26,671 nt of DNA from Thermoleophilia bacterium (GTDB taxonomy: Bacteria; Actinomycetota; Thermoleophilia; Gaiellales; Gaiellaceae). The translations under genes and the position numbers were made by a program. The notes below the pieces were generated by a model. That model was not told the DNA's origin. It searched no databases and saw nothing but the letters and a program-made list of their open reading frames with translations. How positions within the stretch are numbered: the first letter of the stretch is position 1; the number at the start of each line of letters is the position of its first letter. Where the stretch lies: positions 1-26,671 of the forward strand of contig JAICTB010000003.1 of the NCBI GenBank assembly GCA_025936595.1, given 5' to 3'. This document shows, piece after piece, positions 6,557-14,435 of this stretch.

Positions 6557-7213
6557 TCAGGCGACCTGGCTCTCGAGGTGCGCCGCCTCCGCCGCTGCCG
6601 ACGCGGGTGCGACGAGCCGGCGGACGACCGCCGCCAAGGCGACGAAGAGCAGTGCAAACGCGACGATGACAAGCGGCTTCGTGCCGGTGGCGAAGCCGGC
6701 CCCCTCGCCGAAGGCGCCGATCGCGATCGCCGCCGCCGTCCAGCGCGGAGCGCCGGCGCGCGCCGCCGCGATCCCGAGCAGCGCGAGGCCGAGGTCGCCG
6801 AGGAGCGCGAACGGCTCGACCGTCTTGACGCCGGTGCTCGAGAGGATGTGGTCGATCGTCGCGGTCGCCTGCGCGGCGCCGAGTCCGGACGCGACTCCGG
6901 CGACCGCGGCGTGGACGCCGTCGTCGTAGACGACCGGGAGCGACCCGAGCACCGCCAGCACCCCGCCGGCGATCGCGAGCCCGCGTGCGCGCGGCGCGAG
7001 CGCGACAGCGAGCCAGGCGACGCCCGCGATCAGGAGCACGATCGAGACACCCTGCAGGACCGAACCGGCGACCATCGCGCCGTGGTGGGCGTTGAAGGCG
7101 GTCACTTGGTCGGCGGCGTCGTCGGAGAAGGTCGTGGTGATGAGCGCGGCCACGATCACGAGGAGCGGCGCCGCGAGGAGCGCGGCTGCGCCGGCGAGGC
7201 TGGACCTGGACAT
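6557..7213 (-). CDS. polytopic membrane protein of unknown function
   Basis: This encodes a 218-residue protein with about six hydrophobic helices, starting with a segment at 6-30 (AGAALLAAPLLVIVAALI). Others include SVLQGVSIVLLIAGVAWLAVAL and LVIVAFALLFVALAAVVRRLV. Connecting loops are short. ATG at 7213 was chosen because AAAGGAG lies ten bases upstream and the hydrophobic start follows; the open frame extends further to 7393 without protein-like content. It is divergent from the sensor kinase at 7372 (158-bp gap), so both may respond to the same signal. No family was recognised with confidence. Confidence 0.8.
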   Translation of the reverse strand: MSRSSLAGAAALLAAPLLVIVAALITTTFSDDAADQVTAFNAHHGAMVAGSVLQGVSIVLLIAGVAWLAVALAPRARGLAIAGGVLAVLGSLPVVYDDGVHAAVAGVASGLGAAQATATIDHILSSTGVKTVEPFALLGDLGLALLGIAAARAGAPRWTAAAIAIGAFGEGAGFATGTKPLVIVAFALLFVALAAVVRRLVAPASAAAEAAHLESQVA

Positions 7214-7371
7214 GCGTTCGTTCTCCTTTCGCTGGGTTCCAGCCCCAGGCTCGCCGCGCGCGGGTCGGCTCACAAGCCGGACGGCCTCCGACCTGGTTCG
7301 GGTTTTCCTCCATCGCGGCGGAGGAGGTCCGGCTTGACGGTTCGCCTTCGGGTGTCGAACATCGGTGCACG

Positions 7372-9525
7372 ATGGAGAGGAGTCGCCGAACACGGGCGCT
7401 CGTCGCCCTGTCGCTCGCCGCGCTCGTGCCGCTGCTCGGCGGCGACGCCGTGCTGCAGCTGCTCGGCGGTGGCATTCGCGGCCAGGCGCTCAGCCCGGCG
7501 GTGCTCGCGCTCGTTCTCGGGCTCCTCGGCTCGCTGATCGTCGCCAGGCGCCCGCAGGTGCGGCTCGGCCCGCTGCTACTCCTGAACGCGCTCGGCTTCG
7601 GGCTCGGCTCGTTCGCGTCCGGCGCGCTTGACTACGGCTCGCGGCACCCGCTCCCGCGGGCAGCGGCGGAGGTCGCCTTCGCGGTCGTCTGGCTGACGGT
7701 CGGACTCGTCGCCGCGTGGGTGCTCTTCGTCCTGTGGTTCCCGGACGGCGCGTTCACGGGACGCGGCTGGCGGAGCTTCTCGGTCTTTGCAGCCGTCCTC
7801 TCGGCCGCGGTCGCGGTCATGGGATGGCTCGCCGGCCCGGCAGACCGCGCCTGGGGCTTCTACGGCGGCACCGACGTGCCCGCCGGCGCGGCCGGTCCGT
7901 TCGCCGGCACGCTGCCGTGGCTCGCGGGCGCAAGCTCGGCCCTGCTCGTGCTGCCGCTCGTCGCGCTCGCGTCGCTTGTGCAGCGCTACCGCAACGGCAC
8001 GCCGGTCCTGCGGCAACAGGTGCGCTGGCTCCTGGTCGGCATGAGCGCCGAGATCGCGTGCCAGATCGTCGGCGCCGTGGTCGAGCCGCACGGCGCCGGG
8101 CTGCACGACCTCGGGGTCGCGCTGAGCGTGGGCTCGCAGCCGCTGCCGATGCTCGGCGCCACCGTCGCGATCCTCCGGTATCGCCTGTGGGAGATCGACG
8201 TCGTCGTCTCGCGGGCGCTCGCGTACGGCGCGCTCTGGGCAGGCCTCTCGGCGCTGCTCGTCGTGCCGGCGCTCGCGGCTGGGCTCCTCGTCGGCGGCCG
8301 CGGCGCGCTCGCCGCAGTCGGGATCGCGCTACTCCTGACCGTCGCCTTCCAGCCGGCCCGAGTGCGGCTCGAAGCACTCGCCGAGCGGCTGGTCCACCCG
8401 CAGCGCGCCCGGCCGCGGGCGCTCCTCGCCGGCTTCTGGGAGACGCTGCGAACGAGCGGGCTCGACGAGGTGGGCACGCTGCTCGCGGACGCCACTCGCA
8501 GGGGCCTCGACGTCGAGTGGGCGGCGGTCTGGCTCCATTCCGGCGGGGTTCTGAGCCCGCTCGCGGCAGTCGGCCCGCCCGTCGCCGTCTCGTCCGAGAC
8601 TGCCGCCGTCCTTTGCCGGTACCCCGGGCTCGTGCTCGAGACGGCCCCGCCGGAGGAGCTCGAGCCGCTCTGGCCGACTCCGCCCGGGGCCGTCGTGCCG
8701 CTCGTCGCCGGCAACGAGCTCGTCGGAGTGCTCGCGTGCGGCCCCCGCCGCGGCGACACGCTTGGCACCGGTGATTTCGAGCTGCTCGAGCTGCTCGCGC
8801 GCGGCTCCGCGATGCGGCTACGGAACCTTCGGCTCGAGTTGCAGCTGCGCGATCGACTCGTCGAGATCGAAGCGCAGGCAGACGAGCTGCGGCGCTCGCG
8901 CCAGCGTCTCGCCGCTGTGCAGGACGAGGAACGCCGACGGATCGAGCGCGACCTCCACGATGGCGTCCAGCAGCAGCTCGTGTCGCTTGCCGTCCGGTTG
9001 CGGCGTCTCGCAGACGGGCGGGAGCCGCTGCTCGCCGACCTCGCCGCCGAGGCCGAGCAGTCGGTCTTCGCGCTCCAGGAGCTCGCGCGCGGCATCTTCC
9101 CGACGGTGCTCGCCGACCAGGGGCTGACGGCCGCGCTTCGCACGCAGGCCGTGCGGATGCCGCTCGCCGTGCACGTCGAGGCCGACGACGCGGTCGCCGG
9201 GCGCCGGCTCGATCGAGAGCTCGAGGCGGCGCTGTACTTCGTCGGCCTCGAGGCGCTGACGAACGTGCAGAAGCATGCGCCGGGCGCCTCGGTTTCGGTC
9301 CGGCTCGAGCGGGATGAGCAGCGGGTCCTGCTCGAGGTAACCGACGACGGTGCCGGCTTTGCTGCCCGGAGTCGCACCGGCACAGGCCTCCAGAACATGG
9401 CCGACCGGGTCGCAGCCGTGGGCGGCACGCTCACGATCGACAGCGGGCGCGGAGGCACGCGTATCCGCGCGGCCGTGGCCGCGCGCGCCGAGCTTCAGGC
9501 CGCGGAGGCCGACTCGCGCAGGTAG
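7372..9525 (+). CDS. membrane sensor histidine kinase (NarX/DesK class, HisKA_3)
   Basis: This 717-residue kinase has an N-terminal membrane module of about eight hydrophobic helices (residues 8-330), which contains the pattern ILRYRLWEIDVVVSRALAYG seen in related actinobacterial kinases. A GAF-like domain (about 345-490) and a short coiled coil (LRDRLVEIEAQADELRRSRQ) follow. The phosphoacceptor helix has His529 in RRRIERDLHDGVQQQLVSLA. The HATPase_c domain shows EALTNVQKHAPG, VTDDGAGF and GTGLQNMADRVAAVGG. No Shine-Dalgarno sequence precedes the ATG. The likely partner regulator is encoded convergently, with the last 31 bp of both genes overlapping. The input signal is unknown. Confidence 0.9.
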   Translation: MERSRRTRALVALSLAALVPLLGGDAVLQLLGGGIRGQALSPAVLALVLGLLGSLIVARRPQVRLGPLLLLNALGFGLGSFASGALDYGSRHPLPRAAAEVAFAVVWLTVGLVAAWVLFVLWFPDGAFTGRGWRSFSVFAAVLSAAVAVMGWLAGPADRAWGFYGGTDVPAGAAGPFAGTLPWLAGASSALLVLPLVALASLVQRYRNGTPVLRQQVRWLLVGMSAEIACQIVGAVVEPHGAGLHDLGVALSVGSQPLPMLGATVAILRYRLWEIDVVVSRALAYGALWAGLSALLVVPALAAGLLVGGRGALAAVGIALLLTVAFQPARVRLEALAERLVHPQRARPRALLAGFWETLRTSGLDEVGTLLADATRRGLDVEWAAVWLHSGGVLSPLAAVGPPVAVSSETAAVLCRYPGLVLETAPPEELEPLWPTPPGAVVPLVAGNELVGVLACGPRRGDTLGTGDFELLELLARGSAMRLRNLRLELQLRDRLVEIEAQADELRRSRQRLAAVQDEERRRIERDLHDGVQQQLVSLAVRLRRLADGREPLLADLAAEAEQSVFALQELARGIFPTVLADQGLTAALRTQAVRMPLAVHVEADDAVAGRRLDRELEAALYFVGLEALTNVQKHAPGASVSVRLERDEQRVLLEVTDDGAGFAARSRTGTGLQNMADRVAAVGGTLTIDSGRGGTRIRAAVAARAELQAAEADSRR

Positions 9526-10187
9526 ATGAGGACCGCCGCCACCCGCCTGTTCAGCTCCGGCTCCTGGCGCAGACGGAGCTTCGTGAACACGGTCGCGATG
9601 CGCTTCTCGACCGTGCCCAGCGAGACGAAGAGCGCCGACGCGACCGCCTGGTTGCTCCTGCCTTCGGCCATCAGACGCAGCACGTCCAGCTCTGCCGGCG
9701 TCAGCTCGGCGAGCGGCGACCCCGGCTTGCGCGAGCGACGCGCCAGCAGCGTCTCGACGATCCGCGGGTCGAGGACTGAGCCGCCGGCTGCAACCTCGCG
9801 GATCGCGCGCACAACCTGGTCGAGGTCGCCGACCCGGATCTTGTGCAGGTAGCCGTACCCTGCAACTCCTCGCTCGAGCAGCGCCCAGACATACTCCTCG
9901 TCGTCGTGCTGCGTCAGCATCACGATCCCGGTTTCCGGCCGCGCCGCCTTGATCGCGTGCGCCGCCTCGATTCCCTCCATCGTGTGCGTCGGCGGCATCT
10001 TCACGTCCATCAGGATCACGTCCGGCTCGAGCCGACGCGCCTCCGCCAACACACTCTCGAGGTCGTGCGCCGCCCCCACGACCTCCACCTCATCCCGCTC
10101 ATCGAGCAGGCGCCGTGTCCCCTCGCGCATCAGGTACTGGTCCTCCGCAATCAACACGCGGAGCGCGCTCTCGCCTGACTCCACCAC
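9495..10187 (-). CDS. NarL/FixJ-family response regulator, partner of the kinase at 7372-9525
   Basis: This encodes about 230 residues from the GTG at 10187 (10184 is equally possible); the open frame continues upstream without protein-like content, so the longer version to 10502 was rejected. The receiver domain has the acidic pair Glu15/Asp16, phosphoacceptor Asp61 in VILMDVKMPP, and YLHKIR where the conserved Lys belongs. The LuxR-type HTH is LTPAELDVLRLMAEGRSNQAVA followed by FVSLGTVEKRIATVFTKL. HisKA_3 kinases normally pair with NarL-type regulators, which supports the pairing. Its 3' end overlaps the kinase 3' end on the opposite strand, so the two mRNAs can base-pair. Confidence 0.9.
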   Translation of the reverse strand: MVESGESALRVLIAEDQYLMREGTRRLLDERDEVEVVGAAHDLESVLAEARRLEPDVILMDVKMPPTHTMEGIEAAHAIKAARPETGIVMLTQHDDEEYVWALLERGVAGYGYLHKIRVGDLDQVVRAIREVAAGGSVLDPRIVETLLARRSRKPGSPLAELTPAELDVLRLMAEGRSNQAVASALFVSLGTVEKRIATVFTKLRLRQEPELNRRVAAVLIYLRESASAA

Positions 10188-10317
10188 GGCGACAGACTTA
10201 CATGCGCGACGCGTTCCAGTCCGTGGGGCCGCGAGGCTCGATCTACCCAGCGCCCTCGCCGCACTGGCGTCGGCACCTACCCGGACGGCTGGCGGATCAT
10301 CCGCACCCTCGGCCGAC

Positions 10318-11694
10318 TCAGTCGACCTGGTCGACCCCGTAGAGTCGCCACTCCTCGCGCATGCCTTTGAGTGTCGCTGTGCCTCGGTCGTGGAAGACGA
10401 TTCCCGATCCGGCAACGAGATCGCGGACTGTGCTGGAGACGAGGACTTCTCCGGGATGCGCGTGTGCGGCGACGCGCGCGCCGATATGGACGGCGATTCC
10501 ACCGACCTTTCCGTCGATCGCTTCGCATTCGCCTGTGTGGAGGCCGGCGCGGACCTCGATTCCGAGGCTGCGGACGGCCTCTACGATCGCGCGGGCGCAG
10601 CGTATTGCGCGCGCAGGCCCATCGAACGCCGCAAAGAAGCCATCGCCTGCGGTATCGAGTTCGCGCCCGCGGAATCGAGCTAGCTGGTGGCGGACGAGCG
10701 CATGGTGTTGCTGGAGAAGGTCGCTCCAGCGGCGGTCGCCAAGATCGATCGCTTTTTCGGTCGACCCGACCACGTCAGTGAACAGGACGGTTGCAAGGAC
10801 ACGCTCAGGCTCGGGCGGGGCCCAACCGCCAGCTGCATGGATCCCGGTGAGGAAGTCTTCGATCTCGCGGATCAGGAACTCACTGTCACCGAAGTAGGGG
10901 ATGTGTATGTGCCCGGGAGCCTCTCTGAATTGCGCACCGGGGATCTGCTCCGCCGTCCACCGAGCGGCAGCGATAGGCTCGTCGCCGCTTCGGTGGAGCA
11001 CCAGTGTCGGCACGTGGATCACGGGCAAAACGTTGCGGACATCGATCTCGGCGTTCATTCGCTCGAGCATGATCAGGTCGCCGGGGCTCGCGCTAAGTCG
11101 CTGCCAGGAGGCGTGCTGGCGCACAGTTTCGTCTGTCACGGGTTGCCCAACCGCCTCGAGGATCGCCCGCGCCCCCTCCGCGGTTCCCCACGACCGCGCC
11201 CATTGCTCGGTCTCTCGCATGTATTCCTCAGCCGGCTCGCCCCACGGCCAGTCCGGCGCCCAGACCGACCGCGGCAACGCTCCGTAGACCACGAGCGCCG
11301 CAGTTCGTTCCGGGTACGTCGCGGCGAACAGCAAGCTGAGTGGTCCTCCCTCTGAAACACCGACGACAGCGGCACGCGTCAGTCCGGCGACATCCATTAC
11401 CGCCCGAACATCGTCCATCCGCGTCTCGAGACTCGCGATTCCGCTCACGCGGTCTGAGGCGCCGGTTCCCCGTTTGTCGAATACAACGACTCGCGCAAAG
11501 CGCATCAGGCGATCGAAGAACGCCTGCTGCGCTTCGGAGAAGACACCCCGCGGGGGGCTTTCTATCAGCGACTCGACGTTCGAAACCGCTCCCGGTACCC
11601 ACACCAACTCAAGAGGCCCCTCACCGCCCGCGACGTAGGCGATGCTGACCTCACCACTCCTCGCGTACCGCACCTCACCCCAGTCCACGCGCAC
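10318..11694 (-). CDS. alpha/beta-hydrolase fused to a class III adenylate/guanylate cyclase domain
   Basis: This is a 458-residue soluble fusion protein. Residues 1-285 are an alpha/beta-hydrolase with the nucleophile elbow GVSEGG (Ser114), Asp238 in HRSGDEP, and His262 in GHIHIP as the likely triad. Residues 298-455 are a class III cyclase catalytic domain. Metal-binding Asp307 is in VLFTDVVGST and Asp351 in DTAGDGFFAAF, followed by GLHTGECE. Where classical cyclases have an Asn-Arg pair for the transition state, this one has GIAVHIGAR, so His403 replaces Asn while Arg407 is kept. Fusions of this kind are frequent in actinobacteria; activity and nucleotide preference need testing. The GTG start has a poor ribosome binding site. 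Confidence 0.88.
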   Translation of the reverse strand: MRVDWGEVRYARSGEVSIAYVAGGEGPLELVWVPGAVSNVESLIESPPRGVFSEAQQAFFDRLMRFARVVVFDKRGTGASDRVSGIASLETRMDDVRAVMDVAGLTRAAVVGVSEGGPLSLLFAATYPERTAALVVYGALPRSVWAPDWPWGEPAEEYMRETEQWARSWGTAEGARAILEAVGQPVTDETVRQHASWQRLSASPGDLIMLERMNAEIDVRNVLPVIHVPTLVLHRSGDEPIAAARWTAEQIPGAQFREAPGHIHIPYFGDSEFLIREIEDFLTGIHAAGGWAPPEPERVLATVLFTDVVGSTEKAIDLGDRRWSDLLQQHHALVRHQLARFRGRELDTAGDGFFAAFDGPARAIRCARAIVEAVRSLGIEVRAGLHTGECEAIDGKVGGIAVHIGARVAAHAHPGEVLVSSTVRDLVAGSGIVFHDRGTATLKGMREEWRLYGVDQVD

Positions 11695-11850
11695 AGTTTC
11701 TGCGCGCGACCACCGAGGCGCAACAGTGCTTGACCGATCTTCCCGCGGGCCCCGTGGAGCAACGCGGTCGCTCGCGGTTGTTTCGATCTGGGAGGGGCTC
11801 GATCTCAGCCGCGAAGCACCTGCCCGCTTCGCCCTGCGATACTCGCGCTC

Positions 11851-12084
11851 ATGGGTGAGATCGATCCCCTAGGCACTCGCAGGGACGGCCTCGACGCGTT
11901 CCTCGACCAGAAGGTCGACGAGGGTTACGAGATCGAGACCCGCACCGACACCCACGCGATCATCTCGCAACGCCCGAAAGGCCTGAGACGCTTCACGAGC
12001 GGCACAGACCCCGGACGCTACGTGGTTGAAGTGGACGATGATGGGATCGCGACGATGCGGCCGGCAGAGCCGCGACGCACCTGA
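11851..12084 (+). CDS. small hypothetical protein
   Basis: This encodes a 77-residue, charged, soluble protein. The pattern LDAFLDQKVDEGYEIETRTDTHAIISQR followed by YVVEVDDDGIATM looks like a compact alpha-beta-beta domain that I recall from small actinobacterial proteins of unknown role. Third-position GC bias is like its neighbours. GATACT lies eight bases before the ATG and could be a -10 box for a leaderless mRNA, since there is no Shine-Dalgarno sequence. It stands alone between the hydrolase-cyclase gene (divergent) and the MDR oxidoreductase (convergent). Confidence 0.65.
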   Translation: MGEIDPLGTRRDGLDAFLDQKVDEGYEIETRTDTHAIISQRPKGLRRFTSGTDPGRYVVEVDDDGIATMRPAEPRRT

Positions 12085-12120
12085 AGCAAAATAGCTGAGC
12101 CGCCAGAGGGTACTTGAGCC

Positions 12121-12142
12121 GCGCCGTCGCCGAGTTCGGCGC
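12121..12142. terminator. hairpin between convergent genes
   Basis: GCGCCG and CGGCGC flank a ten-base loop, 37 bp after the small plus-strand gene and 29 bp after the minus-strand oxidoreductase. It could terminate either one; the stem is short and no T-tract is present. Confidence 0.3.
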
Positions 12143-12170
12143 GCTCCGCCAACGGGCGGCGCGGTCGCGG

Positions 12171-12905
12171 CTAGCCGCCGGCGACATCGAGGACGACCTT
12201 GCCGCGCTTGCCCCGTGCCGCGACGCGGCCGAACGCCTCCTGCGCACGGTCGAGCGGATAGGTCGAATCGATCGCCGGCGCGAGCTCCCCGGCGTCCGCC
12301 AGGCGCGCCAGCTCGAGCAGCTGCTCGCGGTCCGGCTCGACGATGAAATACGTGGCGCCCACCACATCCGCCGCGATCGTGACGACCCGTCCTGCCGCCG
12401 GCAGCTCGCCGCCAACGGTGTCGAACAGCAGGTCCGCCGCCCCCTCCTCCACGACCTCCGCGCCTGCCTGCCGTGCCAGCTGCACCGCCAGATGGCCGAC
12501 GCCCCCGAAGGCACCCGTGATCAAGACGCGCTCGCCCGCCCGCAGACGCCCGTGCACGAACAGCCCCTGCCAGGCGCTCAACCCGCCCATCGGCAGCGCC
12601 GCCGCCTCGACGTGCGTCAAGCGTGCCGGCTTCGGCGCCAGCACCGCCGCCGGCACCGCCGCATAGTCCGCGGCGACGCCGTCGCGATCGAACGGCGTCA
12701 GCCCAAATACCTCCTCGCCAGTCTCGGCCAGCACACCCGACAGCTCGTACGACGGCACGGCCGGCAGCCGACCCGTCGGCCACTCCAGCTCACCGCGCGT
12801 GATCGCCGCCGCATGCACACGAACGAGCACCTCACCCTCGCCCGCCACGGGACGCTCCGCCTCGTCCAGCCGGAGGCCATCGGCAAACAGGCGAAGCTCA
12901 CGCAT
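12171..12905 (-). CDS. MDR-family NAD(P)-dependent oxidoreductase (quinone-oxidoreductase type, short)
   Basis: This encodes 244 residues, against about 300-320 for typical zinc-free quinone reductases. The GroES-like N-terminal half (1-120) has EGEVLVRVHAAAITRGEL and the family stretch AAALPMGGLSAWQGL. The Rossmann half has the nucleotide motif GAFGGVGHLAVQLA (131-144), LLFDTVGG, and the closing IDSTYPLDRAQEAFGRVAARGKRGKVVL. No zinc-binding cysteines are seen. Both domains are compacted rather than one being lost, and the frame is intact, so I think it is functional. ATG at 12905 follows GGGAGAG. The substrate is unknown. Confidence 0.85.
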   Translation of the reverse strand: MRELRLFADGLRLDEAERPVAGEGEVLVRVHAAAITRGELEWPTGRLPAVPSYELSGVLAETGEEVFGLTPFDRDGVAADYAAVPAAVLAPKPARLTHVEAAALPMGGLSAWQGLFVHGRLRAGERVLITGAFGGVGHLAVQLARQAGAEVVEEGAADLLFDTVGGELPAAGRVVTIAADVVGATYFIVEPDREQLLELARLADAGELAPAIDSTYPLDRAQEAFGRVAARGKRGKVVLDVAGG

Positions 12906-12977
12906 CCACTCTCCCGTTCCACAGATGCCGCCGACCCAATCGCGAGCCCCCGCTGGGACGGCGTCGGCTTAGAAGCT

Positions 12978-13709
12978 CTAAAGCGCGAGCAGCGCGGCGA
13001 CCAGGTACCACGCGCCGAAGGCGCACGCAGCGCCCCCGAATACGGGCACGGCACGAGCGAATGCTCGCCGCGCGGCGGCAGCGGTGAACGCGCGCGCGAA
13101 ACCGGCCGAGAGCAAGGACATCGAGAGGAGCGTCCCGGCCGACATGACGACGAGCGCGACCGCGGCGGTCGTCCGCCCGGGGACGGCTGCGACGATCAGG
13201 ACGGCCACTCCCGCGCTCCCGGCCATGCCATGCACGAGGCCGATCCCGAACGCCTGCCGCGGCGAACGGACACGGTGGGCGTGTGCGTGCGCTGCGCTCG
13301 CGGCATGCGAGTGCACGTGGAGGTGACGGGCCCCGTCGTGTTCGTGCAGGTGGGCGTGAAAGGCGCCGCGGCGCCAGCCGGAGAGGAGGCGGACTGCGAG
13401 CACGACGATGATCGCGCCGATGAGCGCCTCTGCGAGCGTCTCGACCGCGCCGGGCAGGAACGTGCGCAGGAAGATCACCGGCAGGCCGAAGGCGAGCAGC
13501 GTCACCGCGTGGCCCGCCCCCCACGCGGCCCCGAGCTTCGCGGCCGCCCGGCCGGCGCGCTCACGCGTGCCGGCGACGAGCGTCGAGACCGCGACGAGGT
13601 GATCGGGATCGGACGCGTGCCGCAGCCCGAGTGCAAATGCCACGAGCACGACGACGACGGCGCTGTGCCCGGCAGCCGCGCTGCCGATCCATTGGTCGAC
13701 GCTCGTCAT
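12978..13709 (-). CDS. nickel/cobalt transporter, NiCoT/HoxN-like permease
   Basis: This is a 243-residue membrane protein with about six helices. Helix 2 carries the hallmark metal signature HASDPDH (His31, Asp34, Asp36, His37), the HxxDxDH-type motif of NiCoT permeases. A cytoplasmic loop around 117-146 is very rich in His (HAHLHEHD, HLHVHSH, HAHAHR), as in metal-storing loops. The expected role is uptake (or, in RcnA relatives, efflux) of Ni(II) or Co(II). The ATG at 13709 has no Shine-Dalgarno sequence and lies only 3 bp from the operator-like element at 13713-13726, so the mRNA may be leaderless. It shares that element with the cupin/ABC and OCD promoters. Confidence 0.85.
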   Translation of the reverse strand: MTSVDQWIGSAAAGHSAVVVVLVAFALGLRHASDPDHLVAVSTLVAGTRERAGRAAAKLGAAWGAGHAVTLLAFGLPVIFLRTFLPGAVETLAEALIGAIIVVLAVRLLSGWRRGAFHAHLHEHDGARHLHVHSHAASAAHAHAHRVRSPRQAFGIGLVHGMAGSAGVAVLIVAAVPGRTTAAVALVVMSAGTLLSMSLLSAGFARAFTAAAARRAFARAVPVFGGAACAFGAWYLVAALLAL

Positions 13710-13712
13710 TAG

Positions 13713-13726
13713 ATTGGACTATCCAT
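13713..13726. promoter_or_regulatory. shared operator, copy 1 (ATTGGACTATCCAT)
   Basis: It lies between the divergent nickel transporter and methyltransferase genes. It differs from copy 2 (19550-19563) at one of 14 positions, and flanking bases match too (AGATTGG ... CCATTA.ACC). The half-sites TGG and CCA resemble FadR-subfamily GntR operators. Confidence 0.55.
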
Positions 13727-13738
13727 TAGACCTGCGGC

Positions 13739-13744
13739 TACGAT
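13739..13744 (+). promoter_or_regulatory. -10 box of the methyltransferase gene (TACGAT), leaderless layout
   Basis: TACGAT (TAnnnT) ends seven bases before the ATG at 13752. TTGGAC inside the operator, 19 bp upstream, could be the -35 hexamer, so a bound repressor would cover it. Confidence 0.45.
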
Positions 13745-13751
13745 ACCAGCG

Positions 13752-14435
13752 ATGTCGGCGGATCAGCAGCTCGGTTCCTGGACTTCTCCCGAGTATGCCG
13801 CCCAGTGGGCCGGCGAGGACGTGATCGCGGACATGCTGGACCTGCCAAAGCGCATGTCGGTCGCGATCGTCGCCGACTCCGGGATCGACGTCCGCCACGT
13901 CGTCGACGTCGGCTCGGGCCCGGGGGGATACCTGATCCCGTTCCTGCGCTCGTTCCCACAGGCATCGGCGACCTGGATCGACGTGTCGGAGGCGATGCGC
14001 GACCTGGCGCTCGAGGAGCTCGCGGAGTTCGGCGATCGCGTGACGTACGTGATCGCCGACGCCGAGCGGCTTGCGGAAGCCCCCGTAGGGCCTGCGCAGA
14101 TCGTCCTCAGCTCACGCGCCCTGCACCACTTTTCGCCCGAGTCGCTGCAGGGCGTGTACCGCGCCGCGTTCGAGATCCTCGAGCCCGGCGGCTTTGTCTT
14201 CAACCTCGACCATGTCGGCGCGGCCGGGAACTGGGAGCAGGTGGCGCGTCGCATCCGGCCCCTCTTCACGGGCGACCGGTCGCGTACGCTGAAGCCGCAC
14301 CGCCACGACTATCCGCTCGCACCCGCCGACCAGCACGCCGCGTGGATGGAGGAGGCGGGCTTCGAGCCCGCTGATACACCCTGGCGCATGTTCTACAGCG
14401 CGCTGATCGCAGCGCGAAAGCCCGCGCCCAGCTAG
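13752..14435 (+). CDS. class I SAM-dependent methyltransferase
   Basis: This encodes a 227-residue soluble protein. SAM-binding motif I is VVDVGSGPGG (50-59). The acidic motif II residue follows in ATWIDVSEAM, then IADAERL and the post-III stretch ALHHFSPESLQGVYRAAFEILEPGG, typical of small-molecule methyltransferases. The substrate cannot be told from the sequence. Transcription probably starts at the ATG itself (TACGAT seven bases upstream, no Shine-Dalgarno). It shares the operator with the divergent nickel transporter, and the next gene begins at the base after its stop codon. Confidence 0.85.
   Translation: MSADQQLGSWTSPEYAAQWAGEDVIADMLDLPKRMSVAIVADSGIDVRHVVDVGSGPGGYLIPFLRSFPQASATWIDVSEAMRDLALEELAEFGDRVTYVIADAERLAEAPVGPAQIVLSSRALHHFSPESLQGVYRAAFEILEPGGFVFNLDHVGAAGNWEQVARRIRPLFTGDRSRTLKPHRHDYPLAPADQHAAWMEEAGFEPADTPWRMFYSALIAARKPAPS

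Noticed and set aside
6363..7475. 370-residue minus-strand frame spanning the tRNA-like fragment
   Set aside because: Its DSNRRP segment is the antisense of a T-arm, and the rest is out of frame with the membrane-protein gene at 6557-7213.
9495..10502. Response regulator starting at 10502 (335 residues)
   Set aside because: The extra N-terminal part is Ser/Arg-rich without domain pattern and overlaps the 3' end of the hydrolase-cyclase gene; the GTG at 10187 fits the family length.
12114..13712. 532-residue open frame on the plus strand opposite the oxidoreductase and nickel transporter genes
   Set aside because: It is an antisense shadow caused by high third-position GC; its translation is Arg/Asp/His-rich with no family pattern, while the minus strand gives two clear families.
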